DNA of 64,000 bases, from assembly GCF_000214355.1 (NCBI RefSeq), contig NC_015577.1, positions 682,001-746,000 on the forward strand, read 5' to 3'. The notes under the pieces are model-generated. The model saw only the letters and a list, made by a program, of their open reading frames with translations. It did no database searches and had not been told where the DNA came from. The stretch comes from Leadbettera azotonutricia ZAS-9 (GTDB lineage Bacteria > Spirochaetota > Spirochaetia > Treponematales > Breznakiellaceae). The translations under genes were made by a program, and so were the position numbers. Within the stretch, counting starts at the first letter, position 1; each line of letters begins with the position of its first letter. Of the stretch, positions 25,989 to 34,265 are shown piece after piece.

Positions 25989-26626
25989 TTGAACCAGTCG
26001 AACCGGGCGAGACCCTTACCCACGAGCAGCGTTCCCTCGATCATTTTTTGCAGATTTACAAGGCCCTTGATCCTTTGGAAATTTCCCGCCGCTGCAATCT
26101 TCAATTTGACAGTAATGCATTTAATATGCGCATCATGGGAACCGAATACAAAGCAGCCTTCCCCGATTTTTCACTTGAGGATTTACAGGGAAACATAGTC
26201 CAACGGGGTTACGAGAATATACTTTTCCTGCGTTACCTTTGCGAAGGGAAGTATGCGGTTTCAACAGGAAAACAGCTTTCCTATCGTGAAATACCCTGGG
26301 GGGAAGTATACTTTAAAAATTTTGAAGGCCGTTGCCTTAAACGTTTTGCTCATGCCTTTAGCAGTGATATTGAGGGCCTCAAAAAAGCCCTTGCAGACAT
26401 GGGCGCTGAAAAACTCAACAAAGGCGATGCGGGTTACCGCTTTGAATTTTGCAGCGGTCTTTACATGAGCGCCCTCATCTGGGCGGCGGATGATGAATTT
26501 CCTCCTTCGGCCCAAATGCTCTTTGACGACAATTTCGCGTCCGCCTTCACCGTCGAGGATATAGCGGTGGTTGGCGGGGTGGTGATAGACAGGCTAAAGG
26601 AGATGACGGCAAAGCATTGCCAATAA
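25985..26626 (+). CDS. DUF3786 family protein
   Basis: A 213-residue protein recognised as DUF3786 by the central LRYLCEGK, WGEVYFKNFEGRCLKRFAHAF and FPPSAQMLFDDNFASAFTVED motifs. The family occurs next to corrinoid proteins and CODH/ACS genes in anaerobes and has no assigned biochemical role. It may act as a metal-centre or corrinoid accessory. ATGA overlap with the activator upstream indicates coupling and makes it the last gene of this corrinoid operon. No strong terminator follows. The 242-bp gap before vapB contains a short hairpin at 26768-26789 (AGGGCCG/CGGCCCT) without a T-run. Confidence 0.75.
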   Translation: MIEPVEPGETLTHEQRSLDHFLQIYKALDPLEISRRCNLQFDSNAFNMRIMGTEYKAAFPDFSLEDLQGNIVQRGYENILFLRYLCEGKYAVSTGKQLSYREIPWGEVYFKNFEGRCLKRFAHAFSSDIEGLKKALADMGAEKLNKGDAGYRFEFCSGLYMSALIWAADDEFPPSAQMLFDDNFASAFTVEDIAVVGGVVIDRLKEMTAKHCQ

Positions 26627-26821
26627 TCTATCGTATGCTTAATTCCTGTGCGGGTTTAGTATCCGGCGCCAATAGTTTCTTGTACAAAAGAAATAATCTC
26701 CATAATTCATAATAGTTTCTTTTATTCCTTGTTAGATGCCATTAAAACCAGAAATTTAATAAGAGGCAGGGCCGTATCCGTGCGGCCCTCAAAGAAATAT
26801 CAAAAATATGCCTAAAAACAC

Positions 26822-26863
26822 TTGACAAAGCATACTTTTTACCGATAATATGTGCATAGGAGG
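26822..26863 (+). promoter_or_regulatory. vapBC promoter and Shine-Dalgarno
   Basis: TTGACA at 26822-26827 and GATAAT at 26844-26849 (16-bp spacing; TAATAT two bases later gives 18) form a near-consensus promoter. AGGAGG at 26858-26863 stands 6 bases before the vapB ATG at 26870. The leader is very short, so transcription probably starts within a few bases of the ribosome site. Confidence 0.7.
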
Positions 26864-26869
26864 ACATTT

Positions 26870-27061
26870 ATGAGAACTACCTTAGATTTACCTGAAACAT
26901 TAGTATCAGAGGCCATGGAAATAACTAATATTTCCACAAAAAAAGAAGTCGTTATAACGGCATTGGAAAATTTAATCCGTGCAGAAAAAATTAAGGGAAT
27001 TAAGGATTATGCTGGAAAAATCGATCTTGGAATTGACATTGAAAAAATGAGGAAAAGATGA
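26870..27061 (+). CDS. vapB: VapB-type antitoxin
   Basis: A 63-residue protein beginning MRTTLDLPETLVSEAMEI, the ribbon-helix-helix start of the DUF2191 VapB family, followed by KKEVVITALENLIRAEKI and a basic, disordered toxin-binding tail. It binds and neutralises the PIN ribonuclease and represses its own promoter. The ATG at 26870 is chosen over 26852 because of the AGGAGG. The stop overlaps the toxin start (ATGA), the classic antitoxin-first arrangement. The pair is more AT-rich than the neighbouring corrinoid genes, a sign of mobility. Confidence 0.88.
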   Translation: MRTTLDLPETLVSEAMEITNISTKKEVVITALENLIRAEKIKGIKDYAGKIDLGIDIEKMRKR

Positions 27062-27441
27062 ATACTATACTAGTGGATTCATCGGCATGGATAGAATATT
27101 TCAAGACCTATGAAGATTACGCCTTTATTGACGATCTTATAGACAATAATTCAATATGTACCAATGATCTAATCTTAACAGAGTTATTACCGTCAATGAT
27201 TCATAGAAAGGAAAACCATTTAATAGCATTACTTAACAGTGTAGTAAAATACGAAGTAGAAATTAACTGGAAAGAATTACAGAACATTCAAGTTATGAAT
27301 TATAAACATGGATACAATGACATAGGGATAACGGATTTAATAATTGCACAAAATTGTTTGCAAAATAATCTATCATTAGTTGCACGGGATAAACATTTTA
27401 ACGAAATGGCAGAATATTTACCTTTAAAAATGTATAAATAA
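27058..27441 (+). CDS. vapC: VapC-type PIN-domain ribonuclease toxin
   Basis: A 127-residue PIN-domain protein. The acidic active-site residues are visible at Asp7 (VDSSAW), Glu42 (LTELL), Asp93 (GITDLIIA) and Asp111 (ARDKHF), so the toxin looks intact. VapC enzymes cleave tRNA or rRNA in a Mg-dependent manner when free of antitoxin. Overlaps vapB by 4 bp. The 249 bp after it (27442-27690) hold no gene I can support, only a 27-codon minus-strand frame starting MGYNVLIVEAEERS around 27530-27611 that may be a remnant. Confidence 0.88.
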   Translation: MNTILVDSSAWIEYFKTYEDYAFIDDLIDNNSICTNDLILTELLPSMIHRKENHLIALLNSVVKYEVEINWKELQNIQVMNYKHGYNDIGITDLIIAQNCLQNNLSLVARDKHFNEMAEYLPLKMYK

Positions 27442-27690
27442 ATTGACTAAAATGAAAGTACGCCAGGAACCCGCTTGCGCGGGGGAGGTCCATGGCGGAC
27501 TTTGCCGTTGTGGGTTTTAACAGCATCTAACAAAATTGTATACGCTTTTCTTCCTTGCGGAAGACCGGGCTGCGCTCCTCGGCCTCCACAATCAGGACGT
27601 TATAGCCCATTAAATTTTCTCTCGTCCCTCCCGGAGGAAGAAAATTAGCCGCCCCCGTATGGAGCGGCGTAAAATTAGTGCCAGGTACTG

Positions 27691-29722
27691 TTAATTTGCA
27701 GCCAGTTTACCGATATTCGTGCCTGAGTTCTCAATATGGTAGCCCGTTATGGGAACGCTGGTGTAAGGATTATTGGAATATTGAAAGTTCCCCAGGGTGA
27801 ATTTGTTCACAAGGGCTGTTGTCAGGTCTCCCTCCAATACAGCCCTAGAGCTGGTGACATAGGGGCTTGCGGCAAGAGTGGATTGTTCAGCCGTCAGGTC
27901 AACAACTGCGGAACCGGTAAAGTTTGCTTTTACCTGGATATCGCCATTTAATTTAAGAAATATGGTGTTGCGGGTCTGGTTCTGGGCTGTGTCTGTACCG
28001 GTTCCCGGTTCAATGATCGCAGTACCGCCTATGAGGAAGGTCCCATCATTGCAGACCCCGGCGCCCTCTGCCTCTGCCTGGGAAACCGATCCGGCTACTT
28101 TTGCCCTATTGTTGCGGATTATCCCGCCGTTCATAAGAAACCTTCCCCTGTAGTTAAATACACCGCCGCCATAGGCAGAGCCATTGTTTCCGCCAGTCTC
28201 AGCAAAATTATCGGATATTTCACCGCCGTTCATGGTAAAGGTAGCAGAATATTCCACCATGACACCGCCGCCTTCCGCATCTGCATACGATCCTGTTGAT
28301 TTATTGTGGTTTCCGCTGATTTTTGCCCCGCTTTCCATCTGGAGTACGCCATAATTTTGTACCACTACCAATGCGCTGTTATTATTATTCTTGCCCAGCA
28401 GGGTAATATTATTACCCAGGCTCAGGTTTGGCTTGTAGTTGTAGGGGCCCACTGCAGGATCATAGGGGAAGGAGTAACGATTGGAAAAGTTGATGGTAAA
28501 GAGTGCCCCGTTTCCCGAAAGGCTTATTTTCCGCTCGGCTCCTGAACCTTCCAGTTTGATGATGACCTCTGTCTTGTTGTTCACGGCAGCAGCGTTCAGG
28601 GTTGTGGGGGCCAAGACTGCGTCAGCGGTCAGTTTGATGGTATAAACAGTATCGTTCACAGCATTCGACTTAATATAGGTCAACGCTTCTGTCAGGGTGG
28701 AGATGTCCGCCACTGCAGTTGTAGCCTCTCCTATGTAGAGTTCGGCGTTTGTCACCACCGGCAGCGTTACGGTAACCACAGCGCTTCCCGACTTTGTTGT
28801 ATTCACGGTGGATGTTGCTGTCACCGTTAAGGTTCCTGTGCTTTGGCCCGCAGCTACCGTGAGAAGTCCGTTGCTGCTAATACTGGTACCCGTTATACCG
28901 CCTGCTACTGTCCAGGTTACGGTTTGGGCGGGACTGTTGGTTCCGTTTACAGCGGCGCTAAATTGCTGGGTTCCGCCCTGTTCCACGTTTATTGTATTGG
29001 GGGTAACGGTAACGCTGGAAACTGTGGGCGGCACCGTTACGGTAACAACAGCGCTTCCCGACTTTGTGGTGTCCACGGTAGAAGTAGCTGTCACCGTTAA
29101 GGTTCCGGTGCCTTGACCTCCAGCTACCGTGAGGAGGCCGCTATTATTAATACTGGTACCCGTTCCGCCGCCTGTTACTGTCCAGGTTACAGTTTGGGCA
29201 GGGCTGTTGGTTCCCGCAACAGCGGCGCTAAACTGCTGGGTTCCGCCTTGTCCCACGCTCGCCGGATTGGGGGTAACGGTAACACTGGAAACTGTGGGCG
29301 GTGCCGTTACGGTAACCGTAGCGGTTCCCGACTTTGTGGTGTCCACGGTAGAAGTAGCTGTCACCGTAAGAGTTGTTGAAACGGCCTCACTCACAACCAC
29401 GGTAAGCAGGCCGCCATCACTAATACTGGTACCCGTTCCGCCGCCTGTTACTGTCCAGGTTACGGTTTGGGCGGGACTGTTGGTTCCGGTAACGGCGGCG
29501 CTAAACTGCTGGGTTCTGCCCTGCCCTACGTTTACCGGATTGGGGGTAACGGTAACGCTTAAAACCGTGGGTGTGGAACCGCCGCCTGGGCCGCCTTCCG
29601 CATCACCGCAGCCGACAAGAAAGGCGGCCAGGATAAGAAGCAAGGGGAAAAGAGTTAGGAAGTGGCTAAACCTCGGGGGGGGGTACGGTATTACCCCTTA
29701 CCTTGTCAAGAGCTTTTTGCAT
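27691..29722 (-). pseudogene. Ig-like (BIG2) repeat lipoprotein, signal peptide frame broken at a poly-C tract
   Basis: The body (from 29643 down) is a surface lipoprotein: lipobox LVGC, three Ig-like repeats of about 95 residues (SVTVTPNP-V-QGGTQQFSA, QTVTWTVTGG), then a Gly/Asn-rich beta-helix-like part (FTMNGGEISDN, FLMNGGIIRNN). No ATG starts that frame. An ATG at 29722 with AAAAGGAG upstream enters a different frame and meets TAG after a run of nine C (29675-29683 on the minus strand). With eight C the reading continues as PPPRFSHFLTLFPLLLILAAFLVGC in consecutive pieces, a perfect lipoprotein signal of a 676-residue protein. Either phase variation (OFF here) or a sequencing error in the homopolymer explains this. 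It is listed as disrupted for that reason. Confidence 0.75.
29675..29683 (-). repeat. Nine-base homopolymer (poly-C on coding strand), candidate phase-variation tract
   Basis: Nine G on the plus strand lie between the start codon at 29722 and the hydrophobic core of the signal peptide. Changing the length to eight or eleven joins the two frames; nine gives a stop nine bases later. Position in the first 20 codons of a surface protein gene is typical of slipped-strand contingency loci. Confidence 0.6.
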
Positions 29723-29828
29723 AGGATTCTCCTTTTGCGTTTAATGTCCGCCGACAATAGTTGTCTTAGTATAAGGGGGGAAATAAAGGCTTGTAGTGAG
29801 AGAAAACTCACAGTTTTATGATTTTTTT
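29723..29828 (-). promoter_or_regulatory. Duplicated upstream region, copy A
   Basis: From the AAAAGGAG at 29729-29736 outward for about 100 bases this matches the region upstream of the second lipoprotein gene (30470-30570) with only around a dozen differences. It contains a -10-like TATACT (minus strand, 29770s), the TGTC-CGCC-GACA dyad and a perfect 6-bp inverted repeat AAAACT-CAC-AGTTTT at 29803-29817. The dyad is about 80 bp from the start codon in both copies. Confidence 0.65.
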
Positions 29829-30041
29829 TTAAAAGTGGAGGCTTTCTCCGGATCAGAGCCGGAATTTTGGAAATTTGGCGCCCTGCGAAGTGGGGACTTT
29901 CCCCTTGTTTACTGGACGCGGTCAAGAAAAGTCATGGGCACCCCAGAGAAAAGCCATAATAAGTACACAAAGTAATAAATCTCTTCCAGGGATACAGACA
30001 GGAATTTAATCGCGAACGATACGGAAAGAAATTTTAAATCA
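29829..30041. other. Intergenic stretch without a recognisable gene
   Basis: Between the copy A upstream region and the hairpin near 30042 I see no reading frame with protein-like composition, no RNA gene and no repeat. The stretch is mixed in composition and may be what is left of an older gene or simply spacer between the two lipoprotein units. Confidence 0.4.
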
Positions 30042-30070
30042 AAATGCTCTGCCATAATGACAGAGCATTT
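30042..30070. terminator. Ten-base-pair hairpin after the small lipoprotein gene
   Basis: AAATGCTCTG (30042-30051) and CAGAGCATTT (30061-30070) are exact complements around a 9-base loop, followed on the plus strand by ATTGTTTTTTT. The lipoprotein gene on the minus strand stops 27 bp before it, and on that strand the tail is only moderately T-rich. Probably the terminator of that gene, possibly working in both directions. Confidence 0.65.
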
Positions 30071-30096
30071 ATTGTTTTTTTAAATTATTATTCTAT

Positions 30097-30462
30097 TCAG
30101 TCAAAACTTCCGGTGCTTCTTAAAATGACAGTTACGACACCATCACCGCCAAGATTTACATAAGAATTTGTTTTAGTGCTTCCGTTAACGGTTATCTCAA
30201 CAACAAAAACCCAGTCATCATTGCCAAATGAAAAAGTTTTTTCATTATCTTGGGCTATGGTAACATCTTGATCAAAACGAACAGTACCTCCTTCGTACAG
30301 ACTGATTTTAACATGAGTTATGGAGGCAGCATTCTCATTTTTGATTGTTATTTGATGTCCGCCACCGCCGCTGGTTGAATCATTGTCACAGCCAACAAAC
30401 ATCAGCCCGAATGTCAGAACCATTCCCAACATCCCCAAAAGAAATAATTTGTTTTTCTTCAT
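30097..30462 (-). CDS. Small putative lipoprotein
   Basis: A 121-residue protein whose first 25 residues are a clear lipoprotein signal (MKKNKLFLLGMLGMVLTF, then FVGC with Cys25 as lipid site). After a Ser/Gly-rich linker the mature part looks like a small all-beta domain (HQITIKNENAASITHVKISLY and VFVVEITVNGSTKT). I do not recognise the family; similar short lipoproteins with an ITIKNE beta start are common in termite-gut treponemes. The ATG at 30462 has AAAAGGAG at the same distance as the gene at 29722. A longer frame to 30552 is only the translated duplicated leader. Confidence 0.7.
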   Translation of the reverse strand: MKKNKLFLLGMLGMVLTFGLMFVGCDNDSTSGGGGHQITIKNENAASITHVKISLYEGGTVRFDQDVTIAQDNEKTFSFGNDDWVFVVEITVNGSTKTNSYVNLGGDGVVTVILRSTGSFD

Positions 30463-30570
30463 GGAAAAACTCCTTTTGCGTTTAATGTCCGCCGACAATA
30501 TTGGTCTTAGTATAAAGGGTAAAATAAAGGTCTGTATTGAGAGAAAACTCACAGTTTTGCGTTTTTTTGG
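30463..30570 (-). promoter_or_regulatory. Duplicated upstream region, copy B
   Basis: Matches copy A (29723-29828) over about 100 bases, including the AAAACT-CAC-AGTTTT inverted repeat at 30544-30558, the -10-like TATACT and the TGTC-CGCC-GACA dyad. It ends about 20 bp before the stop of the response-regulator gene, so the lipoprotein promoter abuts that gene. The shared parts probably give the two lipoproteins common control, perhaps by the adjacent response regulator (inference). Confidence 0.65.
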
Positions 30571-30589
30571 AAAAATAGAACGATTTTTT

Positions 30590-31216
30590 CTATAATTTGA
30601 CCAGATCGCCCCGGGTGGTCGTGCCGGTTTTGTCGTAAATGCGGCTCAGGTAGTTTTCTATGGTACGCTGTTCTACCTTAAGCTCCCGGGCGATGCGGCT
30701 GTTGCTGTAATTTTTCTGCACCAGGGCAAGAATTTCCCGTTCCCGCCGGGTAAGCCGGGAATAGAAATCGGGAAGGCTCGTCATTTTTTTTGCAAGGTGT
30801 TTATCAATGTAGGACTTTCCTGCTATCACCGCATCCAGGGCCGCCTCAATTTCGCCTTCGTCCGCTGATTTTGAGATATAGCCTCGGGCGCCCATGCGCA
30901 GACTGGACTGCACCCGATAGGGATCCTCAAAGACTGAGTACACCAGTACCGCCGGAACAGGTTTGTTTTCGCTGGTATATTTTTTTTCGAGCCAGGGGAT
31001 AAGTTCAAGGCCGTTCTCTTCACCCAATTCTATATCCAGAAGAACAAGATGGGGCGGGCCGGGAAGCTTTTCAAACAGGGCGTAAGCGTCTTTAAGAGAC
31101 CCGGCTTCTCCCAGCAGGGCAAAACGGTTTGTCTCGGTAAGATAGATCCCAAAGCCCTTGCGGATCATCCGGTGATCGTCAATTAAAACCAGCGTAGGCT
31201 TTTCTGCTTTATTCAT
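30590..31216 (-). CDS. NarL/LuxR-type response regulator
   Basis: A 208-residue two-domain regulator. The receiver (about 1-125) has LVLIDDHRMIRKG, the phosphoacceptor in LVLLDIELGEENG, and the KSADEG lysine. The C-terminal LuxR helix-turn-helix reads LTRREREILALVQKNYSNSRIARELKVEQRTIENYLSRIYDKTG in consecutive motifs. It is encoded with the membrane protein upstream (start overlaps its stop by 8 bp) and divergent from a DegS/NarX-type histidine kinase 660 bp away, its likely phosphate donor. The two lipoprotein genes downstream are the nearest candidate targets. Confidence 0.9.
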   Translation of the reverse strand: MNKAEKPTLVLIDDHRMIRKGFGIYLTETNRFALLGEAGSLKDAYALFEKLPGPPHLVLLDIELGEENGLELIPWLEKKYTSENKPVPAVLVYSVFEDPYRVQSSLRMGARGYISKSADEGEIEAALDAVIAGKSYIDKHLAKKMTSLPDFYSRLTRREREILALVQKNYSNSRIARELKVEQRTIENYLSRIYDKTGTTTRGDLVKL

Positions 31217-31838
31217 ATTTCAATTTCCGTATAAGCAGGGCAAGGCCGTATCCGCCAAATACAGACAAAAGGCGGTCAAAAATATTTATGGGAAGCCGGG
31301 ATATTATCTCCGCAGCAAGAACAGGCATATTATTTATCAAAAGTCCAAGTTTAAAATAGTTTTCGGGCGAAACGGTATACCCGGGTATTGGAACCAGTGC
31401 AGGAATAAGCGCGGCGATACATCCGCCCATGATGCTCATTTGCAGGCACAGTACGACCGAGAGCAATAGCAATGCGGTAAACGTACCGAATCCGGAATCT
31501 GCATCTGCCGGGGCGCTCTGTGTCGCAGTAAGCCTGAGCTTGTAGCTGCGGCAAAAAACCTCGGTCAGCGCAACCCCTGTAATGCTGCACAGGACATACA
31601 GGCTGTATATCGGCATATACGGAGGCAGCAGAAACGTACCCACTGCAGAGGTCAGGATGGCGCTTATGATTCCAAAGACCGGGCCTGAGAGAAAAGTAAC
31701 GGTCAGCGTAAAAAGGGTGTCGAGGAAGAGGGGCAGACCAAGGATCCTGTTTACCAGAATATTGAGCAGGCAATTTCCTCCGCTCAAAAGAACACAGAGG
31801 AACAGGTTTTTTAGCCAATATTTGGACGTTCCTGCCAT
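31209..31838 (-). CDS. Polytopic membrane protein, ECF S-component-like
   Basis: A 209-residue protein with about five or six hydrophobic segments. LFLDTLFTLTVTFLSGPVFG with IISAILTSAVGTFL resembles the substrate-binding half of ECF-transporter S components or related small-molecule sensor membrane modules. No ECF ATPase is nearby. Its tight coupling to a response regulator and a divergent kinase suggests a sensory or co-sensor role in the inner membrane rather than transport. GAAGGA precedes the ATG at 31838. Only 38 bp separate it from the kinase start, so the two promoters overlap. Confidence 0.6.
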   Translation of the reverse strand: MAGTSKYWLKNLFLCVLLSGGNCLLNILVNRILGLPLFLDTLFTLTVTFLSGPVFGIISAILTSAVGTFLLPPYMPIYSLYVLCSITGVALTEVFCRSYKLRLTATQSAPADADSGFGTFTALLLLSVVLCLQMSIMGGCIAALIPALVPIPGYTVSPENYFKLGLLINNMPVLAAEIISRLPINIFDRLLSVFGGYGLALLIRKLKYE

Positions 31839-31876
31839 ATATTCCTTCTGTAGTAAAAACTATATATCATGGTAAC

Positions 31877-33127
31877 ATGATTTTATATCCTCAAGTCAAC
31901 AGACATAAGGCACTGGTGATGTTGATGCTGCTTATTCCCTCATGGCTTTGGGCGCTCTCCCCTGCGGAGGAGGCAGTGATAGATGATCCGGTAACGGCTT
32001 ACGCTATTTTGGAAAAATGGATCGATGCGGAAGCAGAACTTGCCGTATGGTACAATACGGACGGTTCAGCCGAAGCTTCCGATGCAGTTCTCGCAACTCT
32101 TGATGATTTTGGCGCCGTGCTGAACCACTTTGCGGGGGAAGCCCGGTATCAGGCCTACTTTATGACATCCTTTTCCCATGAATCTATTGTGAATAACATA
32201 CTGGACCTCTGTGAATCCCTTGCCGCCGCTGTTCGTTTGGGACAGTCCGGCAACGCACGGGAACAGGCGCTGGCTGTGCGCGGGGCGATTGTCGCATGGC
32301 AGCGCTACGATGAAGAATTGCTTAACCGAATACAGCTTGGTTATTTTTATCACCTTATCGGCTTTAGCGCTTTTATTATGATAATGGTATTCGTGCTCTG
32401 GCGTATGTCACGGGTTTTGTGGCATTCCCGGGAGAAGGAACGGCAGTCCGCTGCTTTTTCCCGCGAGATAGTCCTTGCCCAGGAACGGGAACGATCCCGT
32501 ATTTCGCGGGAACTGCATGATACCATTGTCCAGGATCTGCGGTACCAGGGACTGAGGCTTGCCGGTATTAGCCGAAAATCCGATGCTGAGGATACTCAAA
32601 AAATATGCCGGGAAATAATCGCGGACCAGAAAAATATCATTGCCCGGCTTAAAGATCTCTGCTACGGCCTTCTGCCGCCTGACTTGCATCAGCTGGGTCT
32701 GCCGGATGTTCTGCGCCGTTTGGTTACCGAGTTTAACAAACAAACAGGAATTGAATGCCGGGTGAGCGTTCAGGAAGACCTTATCATTCAGCCCCTTACC
32801 GAAGAAATGCAGCTTCAATGTTTCAGGCTTGTTCAAGAGTCCCTTACCAATATTGGGAAACACGCTCATGCCAGTGAAGCGGTGCTTGTTCTGCGAAACG
32901 CCTTTCTTGCCGGACATGATGATAAACCAACGCTGCTTATCTATGTGTCCGACGATGGCCGGGGTTTTGAAAAAGCTCCTTCCCCCCTGGGATCTGAATC
33001 GGGCTTGGGTATCCGGGGTATGTACGAGCGTATCGCCATTCTCGGCGGCAGCCTGTCTTTTATAACCGCCCCCGGCGAAGGCGCTATGGTCAGGATTGAA
33101 ATCCCCCTGAGCGGTTCTATTCCCTAA
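31877..33127 (+). CDS. Sensor histidine kinase, HisKA_3 (NarX/DegS) type
   Basis: A 416-residue membrane kinase. A signal/TM segment (about 12-27), an extracytoplasmic helical sensor of about 125 residues, a second TM near 155-173 (YHLIGFSAFIMIMVFVLW), then the dimerisation helix with phosphoacceptor His214 in RISRELHDTIVQDLRYQG. The HATPase domain has the N box in ESLTNIGKHAHAS, the G1 box YVSDDGRGF and the G2 box GLGIRGMYERIAILGG. It should phosphorylate the divergently encoded response regulator. The 3' end overlaps the convergent oxidoreductase gene by 11 bp. Confidence 0.9.
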   Translation: MILYPQVNRHKALVMLMLLIPSWLWALSPAEEAVIDDPVTAYAILEKWIDAEAELAVWYNTDGSAEASDAVLATLDDFGAVLNHFAGEARYQAYFMTSFSHESIVNNILDLCESLAAAVRLGQSGNAREQALAVRGAIVAWQRYDEELLNRIQLGYFYHLIGFSAFIMIMVFVLWRMSRVLWHSREKERQSAAFSREIVLAQERERSRISRELHDTIVQDLRYQGLRLAGISRKSDAEDTQKICREIIADQKNIIARLKDLCYGLLPPDLHQLGLPDVLRRLVTEFNKQTGIECRVSVQEDLIIQPLTEEMQLQCFRLVQESLTNIGKHAHASEAVLVLRNAFLAGHDDKPTLLIYVSDDGRGFEKAPSPLGSESGLGIRGMYERIAILGGSLSFITAPGEGAMVRIEIPLSGSIP

Positions 33128-34265
33128 TCGAAACCCAGCCGCGGCGGCGATGGCTTTCTACACAGGCCTCGGTAAGCTTAACAATGCGGGCGGCTTCTTC
33201 CAGGGTTGCAAAGTCCCCTTTGCCTTTTTTACCGCCGGCTATGTGCCGGTAGAAACTGCGTATGTTGCCGGTAAAGGCGTCGTTCCAGCCTTCGGGGTGT
33301 CCCTTGGCAAGGCTGGTATGTTCCAGCGCTTCAGGCGACAAGCAGGCAGGGTCACGGATAAGCAGGCTGTTTTCGGCATTTCTCCTGCCTATCCAGAGGC
33401 GGTCGTTCTGTTCCTGATTCCACATCAGCGAGTTTTTGGCGCCGTTGATTTCAACTTGAAAATAACAGCCATGGCCCGCGCTGACTTCGGACACAGTAAA
33501 GACTCCGGCGGCCCCGTTGGAAAGATGGAAAAGAACAGAGCCGTAATCTTCGTTGCGCACATCCACCAGCTCGTAGGCCTTTTCCCTGTTTGTTGAAAAA
33601 GTTTCCGACTGGGTAAGGGGCTTTTTACGTTTTGGAAACACTGTGCGGAGATCGGCCATTACTTCTGTTATGGTCAAGCCGGTTACATGCTGTACCAGGT
33701 CCATCCAGTGGGAACCGATGTCCGCGATGCAGCAGGAAGGTCCCGCGATTTCGGGTTCCAGGCGCCAGCTGTAATCGGTATCGTAGAGAAGCCAGTCCTG
33801 CAGATAACATCCTGAAACGGCGAGCACATCGCCTGTATCGCCTTTCGCGATGCGTCGGCGCATTTCCTGCACCATGGGATTCATGCGGTAATTGAAATTA
33901 ACCGCAGCGAGGGAAGCGGGATTTTTTTGGCTGTGTTCAAGCAGATCTTTGGCCTCATTGTAATTGAGAGCCAGGGGCTTCTCGGATAAAAGGTGTTTGC
34001 CTGAACTGATAATTGCCTTGTTCACCGCCGTATGCAGGTTGTTGGGCGTACAGTTATGCACCACCTCAATATCGGGATCAGCGAGGAGGGTCTCGATAGA
34101 ATCGTAACAGCGGGGCACGCCGTAGAGCTTGGCCTTTTTTTGGGCAAGCTCCCTGTTGGCATCAGCCACCGCGTAGAGTTCGCATTCGGCAATGCGGCGG
34201 ACAGCATCGATATGGCTTACGCCGATATAGCCCATACCGATAATTGCGGTTTTAAGTTTTTTCAT
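33117..34265 (-). CDS. Gfo/Idh/MocA family oxidoreductase
   Basis: A 382-residue NAD(P)-dependent sugar or polyol dehydrogenase. The Rossmann fingerprint is AIIGMGYIGVSHIDA at the N-terminus, the EKPLALN lysine motif lies near residue 95, and the C-terminal domain includes GSHWMDLVQHVTG. The substrate cannot be read from sequence. The ATG at 34265 overlaps the stop of the upstream epimerase gene by 4 bp, and an alternative start 15 bp further out lacks family match. Last gene of the leftward sugar operon (LacI, URO-D-like, epimerase, oxidoreductase). Confidence 0.88.
   Translation of the reverse strand: MKKLKTAIIGMGYIGVSHIDAVRRIAECELYAVADANRELAQKKAKLYGVPRCYDSIETLLADPDIEVVHNCTPNNLHTAVNKAIISSGKHLLSEKPLALNYNEAKDLLEHSQKNPASLAAVNFNYRMNPMVQEMRRRIAKGDTGDVLAVSGCYLQDWLLYDTDYSWRLEPEIAGPSCCIADIGSHWMDLVQHVTGLTITEVMADLRTVFPKRKKPLTQSETFSTNREKAYELVDVRNEDYGSVLFHLSNGAAGVFTVSEVSAGHGCYFQVEINGAKNSLMWNQEQNDRLWIGRRNAENSLLIRDPACLSPEALEHTSLAKGHPEGWNDAFTGNIRSFYRHIAGGKKGKGDFATLEEAARIVKLTEACVESHRRRGWVSIRE

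Noticed and set aside
26768-26789. Hairpin AGGGCCG/CGGCCCT considered as a terminator for the corrinoid operon
   Set aside because: No T-run follows on either strand, and it is 140 bp beyond the last gene; left as a note only.
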